Made by a program: the position numbers and the translations under genes. From Miscanthus floridulus (Eukaryota; Streptophyta; Magnoliopsida; Poales; Poaceae), in assembly GCF_019320115.1 (NCBI RefSeq), contig NC_089584.1, forward strand, positions 72,385,533 to 72,449,532: 64,000 nt of DNA, written 5' to 3'. Positions 45,610-59,000 of this stretch are shown here, in pieces (position 1 is the first letter of the stretch; each line of letters begins with the position of its first letter). The notes under the pieces are model-generated. The model worked only from the letters and a program-made list of their open reading frames with translations. It searched no databases and had not been told where the DNA came from.

Positions 45610-47564
45610 TGAAAGGTCCTAATATGGCTAGAGGGGGGGTGAATAGCCTATTTAAAAATCTATAAACCAACTAGAGCAATTTGATTAGTATGACAAAAAG
45701 CGAAAAGCAAACTTGCTCTAGCTCTACAAGGGTTGCAAGCCACCTATCCAACAATTCTAATTGTTATGATCACTAGACACACAATTTTCTATGTTACTAC
45801 TCACTAAGAGCTCTCACACTTGTTACACTAAAGAGCTCCACTAGATGAACTTAAAACAACAAAGGAAGCTCTCAATTCTAATTACACTAAAGAGCTTGCC
45901 ACAACTAGTTTGCAAGAATATAAATGAGTGAGTACGGTGATTATACCGCCGTATAGAGGAGTGAACCAATCATAAGATGAATATTAAATCAATCACTGGG
46001 AGACTTCCAAAGGGCAAGAGATAACCAATTTTCTCCTGAGGTTCACGTGCTTGCCAACACGCTACGTCCCCATTGTGTCGACCAACACTTGGTGGTTTGG
46101 CGGCTAAGAGGTGTTGCACAAACCTCGTCCACACAATTGGACACTACAAGAACCTACCCACAAGTGAGGTAACTCAATGACACAAGCAATCCACTAGAGT
46201 TACCTTTCGGCGCTCCACCGAGGAAGGTACAAATCCCCTCACAATCACCGGAGATGACCACAAACAATCACCAACACATGCCAATCCTCCTCCACTGCAT
46301 CAAGCCGTATAGGTGGTGGCAACCACCAAGAGCAACAAGTGAATCCCGTAGCGAAACACGAACACCAAGTGCCTCTAGATGCAAACACTCAAGCAATGCA
46401 CTTGGATTCTCTCCCAATCTCACAAAGATGATGAATCAATGAAGGAGATGAGTGGGAGAGCTTTGGCTAAGCTCACAAGGTTGCTATGTCAATGAAAATG
46501 ACCAAGAGAGTGAGCTTGAGCCAGTCATGGGGCCTAAATAGAAGCCCCCATGAAATAGAGCCATTAGGCTCCTCACTGCACAGAACACGAGCCGACCGGA
46601 CGCACCGATCAGATTGACCGGACGTTGGACCTCAGCGTCTAGTCACACGATGCACTCCACGTGTCCCCTCTCTTCAAATACTGAGTGCCCGATCCTAATG
46701 GTCAAGTGATGACCAGATGCGCTGCTGCAAAGTGATCGAACGCTATACCTCAGCGTCCGGTCATTTCTAGTAAGCATCCAGAAGCGAGAAATCACGACCG
46801 TACGCGTCCGGTCATGCTTGACTGGACTCTCCCAGCGTCCGATCCCTCGGCATCTTGTCTGTGCACTACCACGTCAGCTAGACCAGACGTAGCCCTCCAA
46901 CATTTGGTCACTAAGTGACTCAGCATCTGGTCAGAGACCGACACCAGTGCCTTTGCTGCTTCTACTGACTAGACACGCCGGTCCTTCCGAGACCAGCATC
47001 CGGTCACTTATAGTGACCTCCGTCTTTTCTTTATAGGGCGCCGGTGGCACCGTCGGACTATCCGCACTCTATGGGTGGACACTCCGCCGGTGAAGTTTCT
47101 AACCCTTGCTCTAATATGCCAACCACCAAGTGTATCACCTTGTGCATATGTGTTAGCATATTTTCACAAACATTTTTATGGGTGTTAGCATTCCACTAGA
47201 TCCTAAGTGCATATGCAATGAGTTAGAGCATCTAGTGGCACTTTGATAACCGCATTTCGATATGAGTTTCACCCCTCTTAATAGTACGGCTATCAAACCT
47301 AAATATGATCACACTCACTAAGTGTCTTGATCACCGAAACAAAATGGCTCCTATCATTTATACCTTTGCCTTGAGCTTTTTGTTTTTCTCTTTCTTCTTT
47401 TCAATTCCATGCACTTGATCATCACCATGGCATTGCCATCATCATGTCATGATCTTTATTTGCTTCACCACTTGGAATGTGCTACCTATCTCATGATCAC
47501 AAGATAAACTAGGTTAGCACTTAGGGTTTCATTAATTTACCAAAACTAAATTAGAGCTTTCAAT
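45610..47564 (-). repeat. 3' LTR of Copia D
   Basis: 1,955 bp, TGAAAGGTCC at the left and GAGCTTTCA at the right. It is highly similar to 53283-55209. CGGAC/GTCCG half-sites cluster at about 46580-47000. Confidence 0.9.
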
Positions 47565-48625
47565 CTCCCCCTTTTTGGTAATTGATGACAACCCTTTCAC
47601 AAAGATATGAATTGAAATTCAATTAAATCCATGTTGCTTGCCCAAGCATATTTACTATGTGTAAAAGGATATGGACAAGTATCATGAATTCCAAATGGTA
47701 GCAATTGCTCCCCCTACATATGTGCTAAGAGTTTGGATTGTATCTTGCACATATGCTTAGATAGGAAATATAGGAGACAATGTCTACCAAATGATGCTAA
47801 GGTATAAAAGATGGACCTTTGAAGCATGATACCAATCGGAGTGCACCATTATACCATCCTTAGCACCATGGTTAGCTTGATACCACTTGGAAACACATGG
47901 AAATGAAATCACTAGATAACCTATGCATGCTAGAGTTTCATTTCATCATTCAAACCTATAACTAGCATACACCACACAAGCATGGATATTGAAATTTAAA
48001 ACTTGTGCCATGCAAGCAAACATACGAAATGCACATTCAAATGCACCATACAAGTTCATGAGCTTGCTCACCCTACTTGTGTGCTCAAAATTTTAATTGA
48101 TTCCTTTCCTTTGTCATATCTCTCCCTCTATGTTGTTATATCTTTTTGTTTTTCTCCCCATGTACATATATTTTGTTTTTCTCCCATGTACTAATATCAC
48201 TAATATCTTTGTTTTTCTCCCCCTTTGTCATCAATGGCCACAAAGGTTCAAAATATAGATAGGTTGAGATTATCAAGGTCAATCAATGGGGTGAGGATCA
48301 TTTTCTAAAATTTGGTCCAATCTAGATCATTTGCCAAAGATACTTAACTCAGTTTGATCCAAGGACAAGCTTCTTCACACCTCCAAACAAGGGTTATCTT
48401 GTACCATGTTGAGTTAAGCACTTAGAGCTCATTTTCTAGATTAAACACTAGGTTTACAAGCCCACAAACATGTCATATGCTACCACTAGATCAAGTCAAG
48501 CATAGAAGCAATAGTGGTACTATATAATCATCAAATTTATTTGATTTTTATGAATGAGCCTATTAAATATGAAAGATGTCTAGATGCACTAAACATGTCC
48601 TTAGCAAGGATGTATGCCATGCTAG
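47565..48625 (-). other. Copia D 3' non-coding region with PPTs
   Basis: The primary PPT is 47565-47580 (CCAAAAAGGGGGAGAT on the minus strand). Additional minus-strand purine runs occur near 47707, 48155, 48180 and 48216, the multiple-PPT pattern. It is the uninterrupted equivalent of 13100-13265 plus 25122-26103 in Copia B. Confidence 0.8.
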
Positions 48626-51600
48626 TCAACTTTTACCTTGGATTGCTCGAAGGAGAGGCATGTCATATAAATGGGGGGTGCAACAACACATATTTGAGAA
48701 ATCCAATATGTTCAACTTATTCCTTAGCTTGCAAAACCTTTTCTCATCCAATGTCTTGGTGAATATATCGGCAAGTTGATCTTTGGTGCCCACACTCTCA
48801 ATACAAATGTCCCCTTTTTGTTGGTGATCTCTTATGAAAGGATGGCAGACATCAATATGTTTTATTCTTGAATGTTGAACCGGGTTGTTGGTGAGCTTTA
48901 CGACACTTTCATTGTCACATAGCAATGGCACTCACTTGAATTTGATTCCAAAATCACTCAAAGTAGCCTTCATCCAAAGTAATTGAGCACAACAACTACC
49001 GATCGAAATGTACTCCGCTTCGGCAGTTGAAAGTGCTACACTATTTTGCTTCTTCGATGACCAAGACACAAGTGATCTTTCCAATAGTTGACATATGCCT
49101 GATGTGCTCTTTCTCTCAACTTTGCATCCCGCATAATCAAAGTCCGAATATCCAATCAATTCAAATCTTGCTCCTTTGGGATACCATAATCCAACATTTT
49201 GTGTATGCTTCAAGTACCTCAATATTCTCTTTGTTGCCTTCAAATGACTTTCTCTTGGTGAGGCTTGAAATCTAGCACACATGTATACACTAAACATCAC
49301 ATCTGGCCTTGATGCGGTTACATAGAGTAGGCTTCCAATCATAGACCGATACATCTTTTGATCCACCATGTTGCCACTAGCATCACTATCTAAGCTTCCA
49401 CTTGTTTCCATTGGTGTAGTAATAGCTTTAGCATCATCCAATCCAAACTTCTTGAGCATGTCCTTGATATACTTGCCTTAACTCACAAATATGTCATTCT
49501 TCATTTGCTTGATTTGAAGACCAAGGAAGTAACTAAGCTCTCCAATCATGGACATCTTAAACTCACTTGCCATCATCTTGCCAAACTCCTCACAAAAATC
49601 TTGATTTGTTGACCCAAATATGATATTATCAACATAGATTTGCATTACAAATAAGTCATTTCCAAGCTTCTTGGTGAAGAGAGTGGTGTCAACCTTTCCC
49701 ATCTTGAATCCCTTAGAGAGTAGGAAATCCCTCAATCTCTCATACCATGCTCTAGGTGCTTGTTTTAATCCATACAAAGCCTTTCTCAACTTATAAACAT
49801 GGTTGGGTTTCTTTTCATCTTCAAAACCGGGAGGTTGTTCAATATACACAAGCTCATTGATGTACCCATTAAGAAATGCACTCTTCACATCCATTTGGTA
49901 CAACTTGATGTTGTGGGCACAAGCATAGGCTAACAAGATCCTAATTGCTTCCAATCTTGCAACTAGGGCATACGTTTCTCCAAAGTCAAGACCTTCAACT
50001 TGAGTGTATCCTTGAGCCACTAATCTTGCTTTGTTCCTTATTACTATCCCATCTTGATCTTACTTGTTTCAAAAGACCCACTTGGTTCCAATCACATTAT
50101 GATCCTTAGGCCTCTCAACTAACTCCCATACTTGGTTTCTTATGAATTTGTTTAGCTCTTCATGCATGGCATTGACCCAATCAACATCCTTCAAAGCTTT
50201 ATCTATCTTCTTCGGTTCAATAGATGACACAAATGAGAAATGCTCACAAAATGAAGCCAATCTTGATCTAGTTTGCACACCTCTTGAAATATCACCAATA
50301 ATAGTGTCCAATGGATGATCTCTTGCAACATTGGTTGGTTGAAGCACTTGCATTTGATTTCTTGCATTTGACTGATCACTTGGTTGAGATGATGAACTAG
50401 CCACTTGTTGTTGATCTTGCACTTTGTCATGACTAGTACTTGCTTGAACTTGATCTTGAGAACCACTAGCTTGAACATTTGAGTTAGAGAGCACTTGATT
50501 CTTGTCATCTTCAACATCAATCACCTCTCTTGGCCTTATATCACCAATGTCCATGTTCTTCATTGCATTGACCAATTGAGTGCCTCTTACATCATCTAGA
50601 TTCTCATCTTCCTCTTGGGAACCATTTGTCTCATCAAATTCCACATCATGAACCTCCTCAAGAGTATCACTAGCCAAATTCCAAACTCTATATGCCTTGC
50701 TAGTAGTAGAGTAACCAAGCAAGAAACCTTCATCACATTTCTTTTTAAACTTGCTCAATCTAGTGTCTTTCTTCAATATATAGCATTTACAACCAAAAAC
50801 CCAAAAGTATGCTATGTTGGACTTTCTTCCATTCAATAGTTCATAAGGTGTCTTCTCTATCATGTGGTGACAATAGAGTCAGTTGCTATAATAGCAAGCC
50901 GTGTTGATTGCTTCGGCCCAAAATGAGTGACTCACATTGTACTCACTCAACATTGGTCTTGCCATGTCAATCAAAGTTCTATTCTTTCTTTCAACTAGGC
51001 TATTTGATTGTGGAGTGTACTTGGCTGAGAATTGATGTCAAATTCCAAATTTATTACACAACTCATCAATTCTTGTGTTCTTAAACTCACTACCATTGTC
51101 ACTTCTAACTTTCTTGATAGTTGTTTCAAACTCATTGTGAATGCCCTTGATAAATGATTTGAATGTTGCAAACACATCACTCTTGTCAACAAGAAAGAAT
51201 ACCCATGTGTATCTAGTGAAATCATCCACAATCACAAATCCATATTTGTTTTCATCAATGCTAGTGTATGTGGTTGGTCCAAACAAGTCCATGTGCATCA
51301 ACTCAAATGCCTTAGATGTGCTCATCATGCTCTTCTTAGGATGTGTGTTACCAACTTGCTTTCTAGCTTGACATGCACTACATAGCTTTTCCTTTTCAAA
51401 TGTGACATCTTTCAAGCCTCTAACTAAATCATGCTTGATCAACTTGTTTAATTGTTTCATTCCAACATGACCAAGCCTTCTATGCCATAACCAACCCATG
51501 CTAGACTTAGTGATCAAACATGTTGTCAATTGAGCTTCTCTAGCATTGAAATCAACCAAGTATAGATTCTCATATCTAAATCCTTTGAATATCAAGTTAG

Positions 51601-51929
51601 AGTCATCTACACTTATGATCTCTACATCATCCACACCAAATATGCACTTGAAACCAAGATCACACAATTGAGCTACCGACAATAGATTGAAGTTCAAGCT
51701 CTCTACTAGTAGCACATTGGAAATGCTCAAGTTATTGGATATTACAATCTTACCAAGCCCTTTGACCTTACCTTTGCCATTGTCACCAAATGTGATACTA
51801 TCAATCCCATTGCTCTTGTTTTCATTGATTGAATTGAACATTCTTGGATCACCGGTCATGTGTTGTGTGCACCCACTATCAAGCACCCAATGCCTTCCTC
51901 TGGCTTTATAATTGACCTATAAAAGAAAA
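48626..51929 (-). pseudogene. pol of Copia D (PR-IN-RT-RNase H), stops only
   Basis: Minus-strand frame in the order protease with intact LDSGCTQHMTGD (about 51845-51885), GAG-pre-integrase (about 51400-51500), integrase core with HMDLFGP, RSDNGSEF and the Glu of VERKNR, RT (about 50200-49500) with QMDVKSAFLNG and a YVDNIIFGS active site (second Asp is Asn), and RNase H (about 49250-48800) with DFDYAGC, AEYIS and CDNES. All segments share one frame. Stops near 51038, 50880, 50062, 49478 and 48932 break it, several explainable as C-to-T changes at CGA or CAA. The RT Asn change is an extra loss. Not functional as it stands. Confidence 0.9.
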
Positions 51930-53221
51930 TCAATTCCTTTTAGGTATCCAAACTTGCTTGGGTCCTTGAAGGTTAGTTACCAAGGTTTTTGGTACCCAAA
52001 TGGCCTTTTTCTTTGGCCCACAATTGGTGTACCAATGAACTTAGCCTTCACACCATTGGCACTCTTAAAAAGCATGTAACAAGAATCAAATTTAATTGAG
52101 GATACATTAGGTAGCTTGTTCTTGTTAATCTTGCAATATTGCTCTACATGCCCAACTTGCTTGCATCTATTGCAAAACCGACCATTACCCTTCACAAAGC
52201 TAACTTTGGGAGTGACAAAGGCTGCCTTGCTTTTCTTGGGGGTATAGCCTAATCCCTCTTTGTTGAGAGAAAACCTTTGGCTACCCAAGCACTTTAGCAA
52301 GCGGGCATCTCCACCATAGGCATTGCCTAAGGCACGAGTGAGCTCATTTACCTCCTTCTTGAGGGTCTCATTTTCCACCATTAGTGAGGCATCACAAGTG
52401 AGACCATCACTCAAAGGTGAAGTAGAAGTAGTAGTGCTACAAGAAGTGTTAGTGGGAGCAACTACAATGAGCTTATAAAAAGATTCATCAATAAGATCAC
52501 AAGTTAGTCCCACATCACAAGACATGATCACTTGCTCCTTCTTGGTCTCCTCCTTCTTGACTTGCTCAATGAGAGAGGAGTGAGCTTTTACAAGCTTAGA
52601 GTGAGCTTTGCCAAGCTTCTCATGGGCTTCCATTAGCCTCTCATGAGTGGCATTGAGCTCATCAAGAGATTGCTCAAGAAATTTGACTTTCTTGTTCAAT
52701 TCTTTGCACTCCTTTGTCTTCATCTCAAAGCAAGTGTGCACTTGCTCACACAAGTAATAATCCTTGATCTTCTCTCCCAAAGCCTTCAAGTCATTGACAA
52801 TTACTTGCAACCGATGGAACATCTCCAAAATGCTCTCATCATCCTTCATCTTGAAGCTTGTCAACTTATCCTTGAGGATGTACAACTTGGCACTCTTCAC
52901 CGCCGGTGTGCCCTCATATGTTTCCTCCAATCTCCTCCACACCTCATTAACTCTTTCACAATCCTTGATTTGCTCAAACACCTTGGAATCAATGGCATTG
53001 TATATTGTGTTGAGAGCCATTGTATTGCATTGTTTGTTGGTCTTGTCTTGGTTGGTGGGATTATCAGGATCAATGATAGCATAGTCATTCTCGGTCACCT
53101 CCCACACTTGATCATTGATTGAACCAAGATACATCCTCATCTTTGTCTTCCAATAATCATAGCATGTGCCATCAAAGAATAGTGGTTTGCCCCCCACATG
53201 GTTGAACACAACTTGAGCCAT
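51930..53221 (-). pseudogene. gag of Copia D, internally deleted
   Basis: Starts at the ATG at 53219-53221, with FDGTCYDYWKTKMRMYL, then the UBN2-like region EVWRRLEETYEGTPAVKSAK and FKMKDDESILEMFHRLQ. At about 52755 the frame jumps from LGEKIKD to CEQVHTCFEMKTKEC. Compared with Copia B, roughly 270 codons are missing, including the first zinc knuckle and the acidic linker. Coiled coil and second knuckle CNRCKQVGHVEQYC (about 52140-52180) remain. A one-base deletion near 52020 shifts the frame shortly before the WIPKRN end at 51930. Gag would build the particle; loss of the middle should disable it. Confidence 0.85.
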
Positions 53222-53267
53222 AATTTGACACCGAGGTTGTTAAGCCTTAAAATCAAACGGTGACCAT

Positions 53268-53280
53268 GGCTTCGATACCA
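53268..53280 (-). other. primer binding site of Copia D
   Basis: The minus strand reads TGGTATCGAAGCC, two bases different from the initiator tRNA-Met complement, 2 bp from the right LTR. Confidence 0.85.
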
Positions 53281-53282
53281 CT

Positions 53283-55209
53283 TGAAAGGTCCTAATATGG
53301 CTAGAGGGGGGTGAATAGCCTATTTAAAAATCTACAAACTAACTAGAGCAATTTGATTAGTATGACAAAAAGCAAAAAGCAAACTTGCTCTAGCTCTACA
53401 AGGGTTGCAAGCCACCTATCCAACAATTCTAATTGTTATGATCACTAGACACACAATTTTCTATGTTACTACTCACTAAGATCTCTCACACTTGCTACAC
53501 TAAAGAGCTCCACTAGATGGACTTAAAACAACAAAGCAAGCTCTCAATTCTAATTACACTAAAGAGATTGCCACAACTAGTTTGCAAGAATATAAATGAG
53601 TGAGTACGGTGATTATACCATTGTGTAGAGGAGTGAACCAATCACAAGATGAATATTAAATCAATCACCAGGAGAATACCAAAGGGCAAGAGACAACCAA
53701 TTTTCTCCTGAGGTTCATGTGCTTGCCAACACACTATGTCCCTGTTGTGTCGACCATCACTTGGTGGTTCGGTGGCTAAGAGGTGTTGCACAAACCTCGT
53801 CCACACAATTGGACACCGCAAGAACCTACCCACAAGTGAGGTAACTCAATGACACAAGCAATCCACTAGAGTAACCTTTCGACGCTCTGTCAGGGAAGGT
53901 ACAAATTCCCTCAATCACCAGAGATGGCCATGAACAATCACCAACTCATGCCAATCCTCCTCTGCTGCATCAAGCCATATAGGTGGTGGCAACCACCAAG
54001 AGCAACAAGCGAATCCCACAGTGAAACACGAACACCAAGTACCTCTAGATGCAAACACTCAAGCAGTGCACTTGGATTCTCTCCCAATCTCACAAAGATG
54101 ATGAATCAATGATGGAGATGAGTGGGAGGGCTTTGGCTAAGCTCACAAGGTTGCTATGTCAATGCAAATGGCCAAGAGAGTGAGCTTGAGCCAGCCATGG
54201 GGCTTAAATAGAAGTCCCCATGAAATAGAGCCATTGGGCTCCTCACTGCACAGAACACGGGCCGACCGGACGCTGGACCTTAGCGTCTGGTCACGTGATG
54301 CATGGCACATGTCCCCTCTCTTCAAATACTGAGCGCCCAATCCCAATGGTCAAGTGATGACCAGACACACTACTGCAAAGTGATCAGACGCTGGACCTCA
54401 GCGTCTGATCGTTTCTAGTAAGCATCTAGAAGCAAGAAATCACGACCGAACGCGTCCGGTCATGCTCAACCGGACTCTCCCAGCGTCTGATCACTCAGTG
54501 TCTTCTTTGTGCACTGCCACATCAGCTGGACCGGACGTAGCCCTCCAATGTCCGATCACTAAGTGACTCAGTGTCCGGTCAGAGACCGACGCCAGTGTCT
54601 TCGCTACTTCTACTGACCAAACGTGTCGGTCCTTCTGAGACCAGCATCCGGTCACTTATAGTGACCTCCATCTTTTCTTTATAGGGCACCGGTGGCATCG
54701 TTGGACTGTCCACACTCTACGGGTGGACACTCTATCGGTGAAGTTCCTAACCCTTGCTTAAATGTGCCAACCACCAAGTGTATCACCTTGTGCACATGTG
54801 TTAGCATATTTTCACAAACATTTTCAAGGGTGTTAACACTCCACTAGATCCTAAGTGCATATGCATTGAGTTAGAGCATCTAGTGACACTTTGATAACCG
54901 CATTTTGATATGAGTTTCACCCCTCTTAAAGTATTACTATCAAACCTAAATGTGATCACACTCACTAAGTGTCTTGATAACCGAAACAAAATGGCTCCTA
55001 TCATATATACCTTTGCCTTGAGCCTTTTGTTTTTCTCTTTCTTCTTTTCAATTCCAAGCACTTGATCATCACCATGGCATCTCCATCATCATGTCATGAT
55101 CTTCATTTGCTTCACCACTTGGAATGTGCTACCTATCTCATGATCACTTTATAAACTAGGTTAGCACTTAGGGTTTCATCAATTTACCAAAACCAAACTA
55201 CAGCTTTCA
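53283..55209 (-). repeat. 5' LTR of Copia D
   Basis: 1,927 bp, paired with 45610-47564; TG at the left and CA at the right. On the minus strand a TATA-like CTATTTAAGCC lies near 54207-54217. Confidence 0.9.
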
Positions 55210-56015
55210 CCTGGGCAATTTGAGTAGAATCACCTAGGGGCTTTTTGACTTGCCAGCGGGTGCGTATGAGCGCACCTGGTGGGTGTATCCCCTAAGTCTA
55301 TGGAGGAATACTCCTTTGGAGTTTTTTTGAAAGAGAGGACTCTGAGGGCCCTGGCCTTCTATTGTTACCCATGGCATGTCCTAAAGACGGTGATTCCTTC
55401 TTGCCGAGGTCAGACCCTTCGTGGGTATGGTCATGAGATTTGGTGGTTTGCTAGCTAGATAGTTTGATTAGGGTCTCAGCATCCCATCTATGGGAGGCCA
55501 GGGCCCATCAACATGCAGACAAGGCTGAGAGGGCGTTCAAGGCCCTATCGGCGAGGTTGCGACAGGATGATGAGGAGGCTGCCAAAGTTAGGAGGGAGCA
55601 GGATGAGCTGCTCTAGAAGGATGTCGAGACACACCGGTGGATCCTTGACCTTCTTGCTAAGGCTGAGAGGGAGCAGGAGCTGTGTCTGGGAGCCAAGGAG
55701 AAGCCCATGGCCCTAGAGCAGAGGGTGAGTCAGGATGCCAAGGCGGTCGCCCAGCTATGCAAGGAGCAGGACAAGCTACTGCAAACTATAGAGAGGCTCC
55801 ACTCAGAGTGTGGTGTGGCCCACGAGGAGCATGACTAGGCTATCCAAGAGGGTGACGATGCGTAGCTGAAGATCGGCTCCCTCTAGGCCGAGCTTGGAAC
55901 CATGACAACCGAGAGGCTAGAGGCTGAGGGCATCTCTGCTAGGCTAGCCATGGAGCTCACCGAGGTGAGGAGGAACCTTTAGGCGGAGAGCGACGAGCTC
56001 GGTATCCTGAGTGTC
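55210..56015 (+). pseudogene. element G interior: coiled-coil ORF remnant
   Basis: Continuation of G after Copia D. From about 55500 one plus frame reads ADKAERAFKALSARLRQDDEEAAKVRREQDELL, then LAKAEREQELCLGAKEKPMALEQRV and AQLCKEQDKLLQTIERLHSE. It is rich in Glu, Lys, Arg, Ala and Leu, a long coiled coil, with stops at about 55613, 55837 and 55863. Such ORFs occur in the first part of some grass gypsy elements. It ends abruptly at the duplication junction 56015/56016, with no LTR. Confidence 0.55.
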
Positions 56016-59000
56016 ATGACAACAGATTATAAAACTTTTATTTATAAAAATATTTAGTGAGAGTTATAAATAAAACTATGACCGCAGCATAAAGGAACCC
56101 TCTCTGAGCCTACTAGGAGGAATCCACACACAAGAGTCAGCTCTAGCATCCGCCTGTTACCTGCAACAAGGGGAAATAAAACCCTAAGTACTCAATTGTA
56201 CTCAGCAAGACTTACCCGATAGAAGACAAGAAAAGACTCTAAGGATATACAAGGCTATCTGGCTTGTGGGTTTATTGCATCTGTAGGAGCATTACTAAAC
56301 GTGTGTCCTTATATTCAATTTTATTAGCAGTCATGATTAGTTCATTAACTAACCATTCTATGTAAGCACATGTGCTGCTTTCAAGCAGGTGGTAAGCAAT
56401 CAAAATATTTTACCATCTTTCATCTTTCAGTTCTTACTACGGTGCTAGATTCTAGACAAGTCATACCAGATCACCCAGTGATTCATGAATCAATGTGCCC
56501 AGCTAGGTACCCTGAAACACACACCTCACTTGTACCCTAGACACATGCAAGACCAACCCACTACCCTCCTATCACAGGGTCCAGGTCCCCATCCAAACTT
56601 GGACTCCAAGTCCCCGCTTCTGAGTCCCGGACTTAGTGTGGTGCTTAGACCTCCACCATCCCCACCTCCAATCAGTTGGTCTAGAAAGAGCCAGAACCCA
56701 TGACAAGAGAGCAATGAGTCTTTCCGCGCCCATACACAAGTATGTGTTTACGATAATAAGTCTATGACCTGCCTAGAACCCAATGTAATAGCCGGTCCTT
56801 AACCGACACAGGCAGAACAAATGCAATTCGAGCCCCGCTCGAATGCCAAACCAAGTCCAGATTCAAAGTACCATTCCGTCCGGTCTCCAATTGTCATTCA
56901 TATATATATTCCAGGTGATAATAATATAATAGCAATAATAATATCTTTCCTATCTCTCGCGAGTGATAGGCAATCACTCCACTTCTACCGGAGTCCTATA
57001 GCATAGCAATCTACATGATCCTATCATACTAGTAGGACTCGTAGGATAAAGATATATATATATATATATATGCAAGTGGATTTCATTCAACTCCTTAAAC
57101 TTAATGCACAAGCATAAATTAAAGTGCAGAATAATAGGGGTTATGCACCGGGGCTTGCCTGGGTAAGGTTTAATCAGAAGTTAGCTTTCCATCATGGCGA
57201 CACAATCTCCAAAAGTACCATTTCTCTAGCAACTCCCGATGACTCCGCGGTCCATCGACGTCCCAAATATGGTATGCAATGCGAGCAGAGATGATGCAAC
57301 AGATAATTAACAAGGCAACAACAACTCTTAAAATAGAGTACATACCATGAACTAACAAGCTAGCTCTAATAACTAACATAACAATCTACATATCAACATC
57401 GTCGAGAAAGGTGTCATTTCCCAACAAGTGTTTTACTTATACAATTCTAAGGTGTTTTTTATTTCATTCATTTGATTTAGTATATATTCAAACTAGGCCT
57501 CATTTGCTATCTTAGCAATTTAATTACTTTGTAGCTACAAAAATTACGGTGCACACCTAACCATATGATGAACCTACCATAAAATTTTTAGAATTAATAC
57601 TATCACCGATTTATCATGGAAATTCCTACAAGTTTATGTCTTAACAATATTAAGCATGTTAAAATAATTAGAGCAACACTAAAAACATACAGAACCTATG
57701 CGAATGAAATACACTATCAGATAGATCTTGATTTTAGAAACTTAATAAAATTGGTTTGGTATTTTTGTGATTTTTCTATACTTTTTGGTGGATTTATGAA
57801 GTTTCTACAAATAAGAAAAAAAGGAAAAATGAAGTTTCCTCTAGGCACTAGCTACGCGGCTAGCCCATAGCCATGGCGGCCCACGTGAACACATGGCCCA
57901 GGCCCAGGTGCATGCGGCCTAGGTGCGGGCTGCACAATGCCGGCCCAGACGAGGCGCGCGGCCGGCGGCCCAGGCCGTGGCTCACGGCGTGGCGAGCGTG
58001 GCCCAACATGGGGGTGAGGCGCGAGCGGCCCTACAAGCTGGCCCACATGCGGTGCAGGCGCGATGACAGGCTGGCCAGCGTGGTTATGCAAAAAGGACCC
58101 TGCATTTACCTTAAATTAACTCGAGGTAAACAACACTATGTGCTACTATTCATATGAGTCATAGTTTTCACACCTAGCCCCCAGAAATGCTTCTATTAAC
58201 ACTTCCACGCCCTCACCTCCTCTAGAGCAGAGCAAGCGGTGGGGAGCCATCATCGACAGTCAATTCGGCACGGTGGGTGGCCGACAACGATGGAGGCGGT
58301 ATGCAGGGGCAGCGAGGGTGGTTGCCGATCCCATGGGCGTTGGTGGCATGGCCAGGGGCAGCTCAAGGCGGTCCAGCCATGGGTGCTAGCGGCCGGCTAG
58401 GGCACAATGGCAGTAGTGTTCGAGCAACATAGAGGCAGAGCCCCGCGGCGAGCATCAGCAGCAGGGGTGGCCCAGCACGGATGATGGTGGGGGAGGTGGC
58501 ATGGTCAGCAGCGGCCGCGTGGTGCGTAGCTACGGGTAAGCCAGTGGCTAGGCGGTGCGCCCATCCATCCCCGGTAGCCTAGAGAGGGCACGATAGCCTA
58601 CATAGTGCGAGGACGTGCGATGTAGGGAGGAAGAAGAGGGGGGCGCCGGTGCTACACGCGGAGGAGCTGGGAGCAGGGGAGGTCGCCATGGGAGGAGCAG
58701 CAGGGGAGCAATGTTGGCGTCGAGAGAGAGAGCCCATGAGAGAGAAGACCAAGAGAGTGAGAGAGTAGAGGCGAGTATAGCAGCTTGGCCTCGGCTTAAT
58801 GACACATGAGACAGCAGACATGCATCGTGGCAAGGACATGGACAAGAGTAGAGTGTGTGTGAGAGAGAAAGAGCAGGGCGAAGGCAGTACGCGGGAGTAG
58901 TAGCTCAAGTAGGTGGGATGAACGGCTGAGAGCGAGCACTACAGTGACCGAACGGCAACAGACAAGAGCACCTGTCGGCACACGTGCACAGATGGCATTA

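Larger units (their letters stand above)
45610..55209 (-). mobile_element. Copia D: Sirevirus with both LTRs
   Basis: A 9.6-kb minus-strand Ty1/copia element of the same family as Copia B. The LTRs are 45610-47564 and 53283-55209. Next to the right LTR is the PBS (53268-53280), then gag, pol, a 3' region with purine tracts and the PPT beside the left LTR. Flanks CCTGA (45605-45609) and CCTGG (55210-55214) are a target duplication with one change. Pol stays in one frame and is broken only by stops, so D is younger-looking than B, yet gag has a large internal deletion. Confidence 0.92.

Noticed and set aside
48003..48194. Small ORF in the Copia D 3' region
   Set aside because: Lies in the polypurine/polypyrimidine non-coding region; its Cys- and Phe-rich translation matches nothing.
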